From Clostridia bacterium (GTDB taxonomy: Bacteria > Bacillota_A > Clostridia > TANB77 > CAG-508), in contig JAAWCC010000158.1 of the NCBI GenBank assembly GCA_022792975.1, positions 1-7,892 of the forward strand: DNA of 7,892 nt, written 5' to 3'. The number at the start of each line of letters is the position of its first letter. Within the stretch, counting starts at the first letter, position 1. Shown here one piece after another: positions 7,070-7,892 of the stretch. The notes beneath the pieces were generated by a model. It had not been told where the DNA came from and did not search any database. It saw only the letters and a list, made by a program, of their open reading frames with translations. The position numbers were made by a program, and so were the translations under genes.

Positions 7070-7167
7070 AAAAGCATGCTCGATTTTTCTTAAGACAAAA
7101 GCCCCGTCCCCTTGTCTTTCCTTGTTTTTTCTCTTTTTTCTCTTGTCTTTCCCTTGGGCTTTTTTTG
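7070..7167. repeat. Right arm of the large inverted repeat, with REP-like hairpin
   Basis: This is the mirror image of the left arm: CATGC, then a hairpin AAGACAA (7092-7098) / TTGTCTT (7112-7118) with a CCCCGTCCCC loop, then a pyrimidine-rich tail (7119-7167). The two arms could fold into one long cruciform or RNA hairpin with a loop of about 140 nt. Confidence 0.7.
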
Positions 7168-7183
7168 CGCAAAAAATTTCCCC

Positions 7184-7253
7184 TTATGGGTGGAAATATC
7201 AATAGAAAAAGTCAAAACCAAATAAACCAAACTATTTTAATTTCCACCCATAA
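7184..7253. repeat. Perfect 14-bp inverted repeat with 42-nt spacer
   Basis: TTATGGGTGGAAAT (7184-7197) pairs exactly with ATTTCCACCCATAA (7240-7253). The stem extends imperfectly outward (about 7171-7183 with 7254-7266), and a T-rich tract follows on the plus strand. It could be a structured RNA, a small palindromic element or a terminator-like fold. It is distinct from the REP-like pair beside it. Confidence 0.65.
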
Positions 7254-7367
7254 AGAGAAATCTTTTTTATTTTTTCTGTGTTTTCTATTATTTTCTTACA
7301 CTTTTTTATGCATATTATTTCTATTTGGGAACTTGCTTTATAAGATGTAGTCACAATTTAACTATCA

Positions 7368-7389
7368 CTTATATTATAGTCAATATAAG
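7368..7389. promoter_or_regulatory. Candidate operator upstream of the Xre gene
   Basis: CTTATATT (7368-7375) and AATATAAG (7382-7389) form a perfect 8-bp inverted repeat with a 6-nt spacer, 6 nt upstream of the -35 of the regulator. Autoregulation is typical of this family, but the site is AT-only in type and may be chance. Confidence 0.4.
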
Positions 7390-7394
7390 ACTAA

Positions 7395-7422
7395 TTGTCA
7401 ACAGTAAATTTGCATATATTAT
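7395..7422 (+). promoter_or_regulatory. Candidate promoter of the Xre regulator
   Basis: TTGTCA (-35, 7395-7400), a 16-nt spacer and TATTAT (-10, 7417-7422). A transcript would begin about 50 nt before the start codon. Confidence 0.5.
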
Positions 7423-7479
7423 AAAATGTTTATATTAAGTTTAGAATAGTTCGTATTTTATATTAGCAGGAGGTCTAAA

Positions 7480-7713
7480 ATGATAAGATTAAAGGATTTA
7501 AGGGAAGATAAAGATTTATGTCAGAAGGATTTGGCAAAAATTCTTAATATATCTCAAACAAATTATAGTAAATATGAATTAGAAAAAATCAATATTCCAA
7601 TAGAAACCTTAAGAAAGCTTGCTATATACTTTGAAACAAGTACAGATTATATTTTAGGATTAACAAATGAAAGTGCACCATATCCACGAAATTCAATGAA
7701 AAAAATAGGTTAG
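7480..7713 (+). CDS. Small Xre/Cro-type helix-turn-helix regulator
   Basis: A 77-aa DNA-binding protein consisting of little more than one HTH_3 domain. Residues 1-60 show the family pattern: IRLKDLREDKDLCQKDLAKIL (helices 1-2), NISQTNYSKYE (about 24-34, turn and recognition helix), then IPIETLRKLAIYFETSTDYILG, the usual fourth and fifth helices. The short charged tail (61-77) has no recognisable domain. The ATG follows GGAGG (7469-7473) by 6 nt. It is the only gene on the plus strand and is monocistronic, with a terminator behind it. No CGG codon occurs in it, so it reads normally. Its target is unknown; the inverted repeat upstream is a candidate operator. Confidence 0.9.
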   Translation: MIRLKDLREDKDLCQKDLAKILNISQTNYSKYELEKINIPIETLRKLAIYFETSTDYILGLTNESAPYPRNSMKKIG

Positions 7714-7730
7714 TAAAGTATTTATTAAAA

Positions 7731-7768
7731 TTAAAAAACCACAGAAGCTTACTTCCATGGCTTTTTTT
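7731..7768. terminator. Bidirectional rho-independent terminator between Xre gene and rpsR
   Basis: Arms 7739-7747 and 7752-7760 with a 4-nt loop. Transcribed from the minus strand the 9-bp stem pairs fully (two G-U pairs) and ends in a U6 run, making it the terminator of the rpsR operon. On the plus strand two internal mismatches weaken it, but A/T-rich extensions and T7 (7762-7768) could still stop Xre transcripts. Confidence 0.75.
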
Positions 7769-7787
7769 ATTGGCTTTAACTTTTGGC

Positions 7788-7892
7788 TTAATTTTGTGTG
7801 TATGGTAACATCGCAATATGTCTACATCTTTTTACTGCAACAGTAATATCTCTTTGATGTTTTGCACAAGCTCCTGTTGCTCTTCTTGGTAA
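7788..7892 (-). CDS. rpsR: 30S ribosomal protein S18, C-terminal 34 residues
   Basis: S18 is a primary component of the small-subunit platform and pairs with S6. Only the C-terminus is in the window; the rest lies beyond the right edge. The visible sequence includes [20 protein letters not shown] and then [11 protein letters not shown], which is unmistakably S18. Cys in GACAKH and RCRH suggest the zinc-binding (C+) form found in many clostridia; the N-terminal Cys pair would have to be checked outside the window. The stop is TAA, followed by a terminator. No CGG occurs in the visible part. Confidence 0.95.
   Translation of the reverse strand, partial: LPRRATGACAKHQRDITVAVKRCRHIAMLPYTQN

Larger units (their letters stand above)
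6781..7360. other. Gene-free region with large inverted repeats between polC and the Xre regulator
   Basis: I see no supportable gene here, even allowing CGG-dependent shifts. Longer open frames are created by purine/pyrimidine bias or by the inverted repeats and lack ribosome binding sites. The stretch holds a pair of REP-like hairpins in opposite orientation (6881-6907 and 7092-7118) with purine-rich and pyrimidine-rich outer flanks, an AT-rich centre, and a separate 14-bp perfect inverted repeat (7184-7253). Confidence 0.7.

Noticed and set aside
7165..7350. 61-codon open frame across the 14-bp inverted repeat
   Set aside because: It has no ribosome binding site and no family resemblance, and it is built on repeat arms and T-rich DNA, which mimics a membrane helix.
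7430..7465. Direct copies of TTATATTA near the Xre start as an operator array
   Set aside because: Copies at 7369, 7430 and 7458 have irregular spacing and pure A/T sequence in AT-rich DNA, so chance is a sufficient explanation.
7622..7816. Minus-strand open frame overlapping the Xre and rpsR ends
   Set aside because: It lies out of frame with rpsR, crosses its stop and the shared terminator, and is a shadow of both genes.

Overview
The window is strongly AT-rich DNA from a low-GC Firmicute. The evidence is a PolC-type replicative polymerase, strong GGAGG ribosome binding sites, a Cys-containing S18 and clostridial-style surface proteins (copper-amine-oxidase-like plus SH3 plus GH18 architecture). 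I cannot name a genus.

Layout, left to right: the N-terminal part of mltG (minus, runs off the left edge); a membrane-anchored stalk/SH3/GH18-remnant protein (minus) 20 nt upstream of it; a single-domain rhodanese (minus); about 500 nt without a gene, holding a cluster of DnaA-box sequences and ending at a rho-independent terminator; a DUF1294 membrane protein and polC (minus, one operon, polC first); about 770 nt without a gene, holding a large inverted repeat with REP-like hairpins and a second perfect inverted repeat; a small Xre-type regulator (plus); a terminator; and the C-terminus of rpsR (minus, runs off the right edge).

The main result is a recoding pattern. Read conventionally, five of the six substantial genes are broken. 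Each break is repaired by skipping exactly one base, and in all seven cases that base is the C of an in-frame CGG codon. After the skip the next codon is GGA (5), GGC (1) or GGG (1), giving Gly where the protein family expects Gly or tolerates it. By my scan of the coding strands, CGG occurs 23 times in the repaired genes: 7 in frame, all at break points, and 16 out of frame, none at break points. CGG is never used as an Arg codon here, while CGU, CGA, AGA and AGG are. The affected genes are mltG (1 site), the stalk/SH3 protein (1), the rhodanese (1, directly after the start codon), DUF1294 (2) and the essential polC (2). The simplest reading is that CGG is an unassigned or very slowly decoded codon at which ribosomes shift +1, or that CGGN is read as a four-base Gly codon. 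mltG also carries one in-frame TGA at a position where the family has Gly.

If this is right, the seven apparent frameshifts are neither pseudogenes nor random errors, and standard gene callers will fragment this genome throughout.
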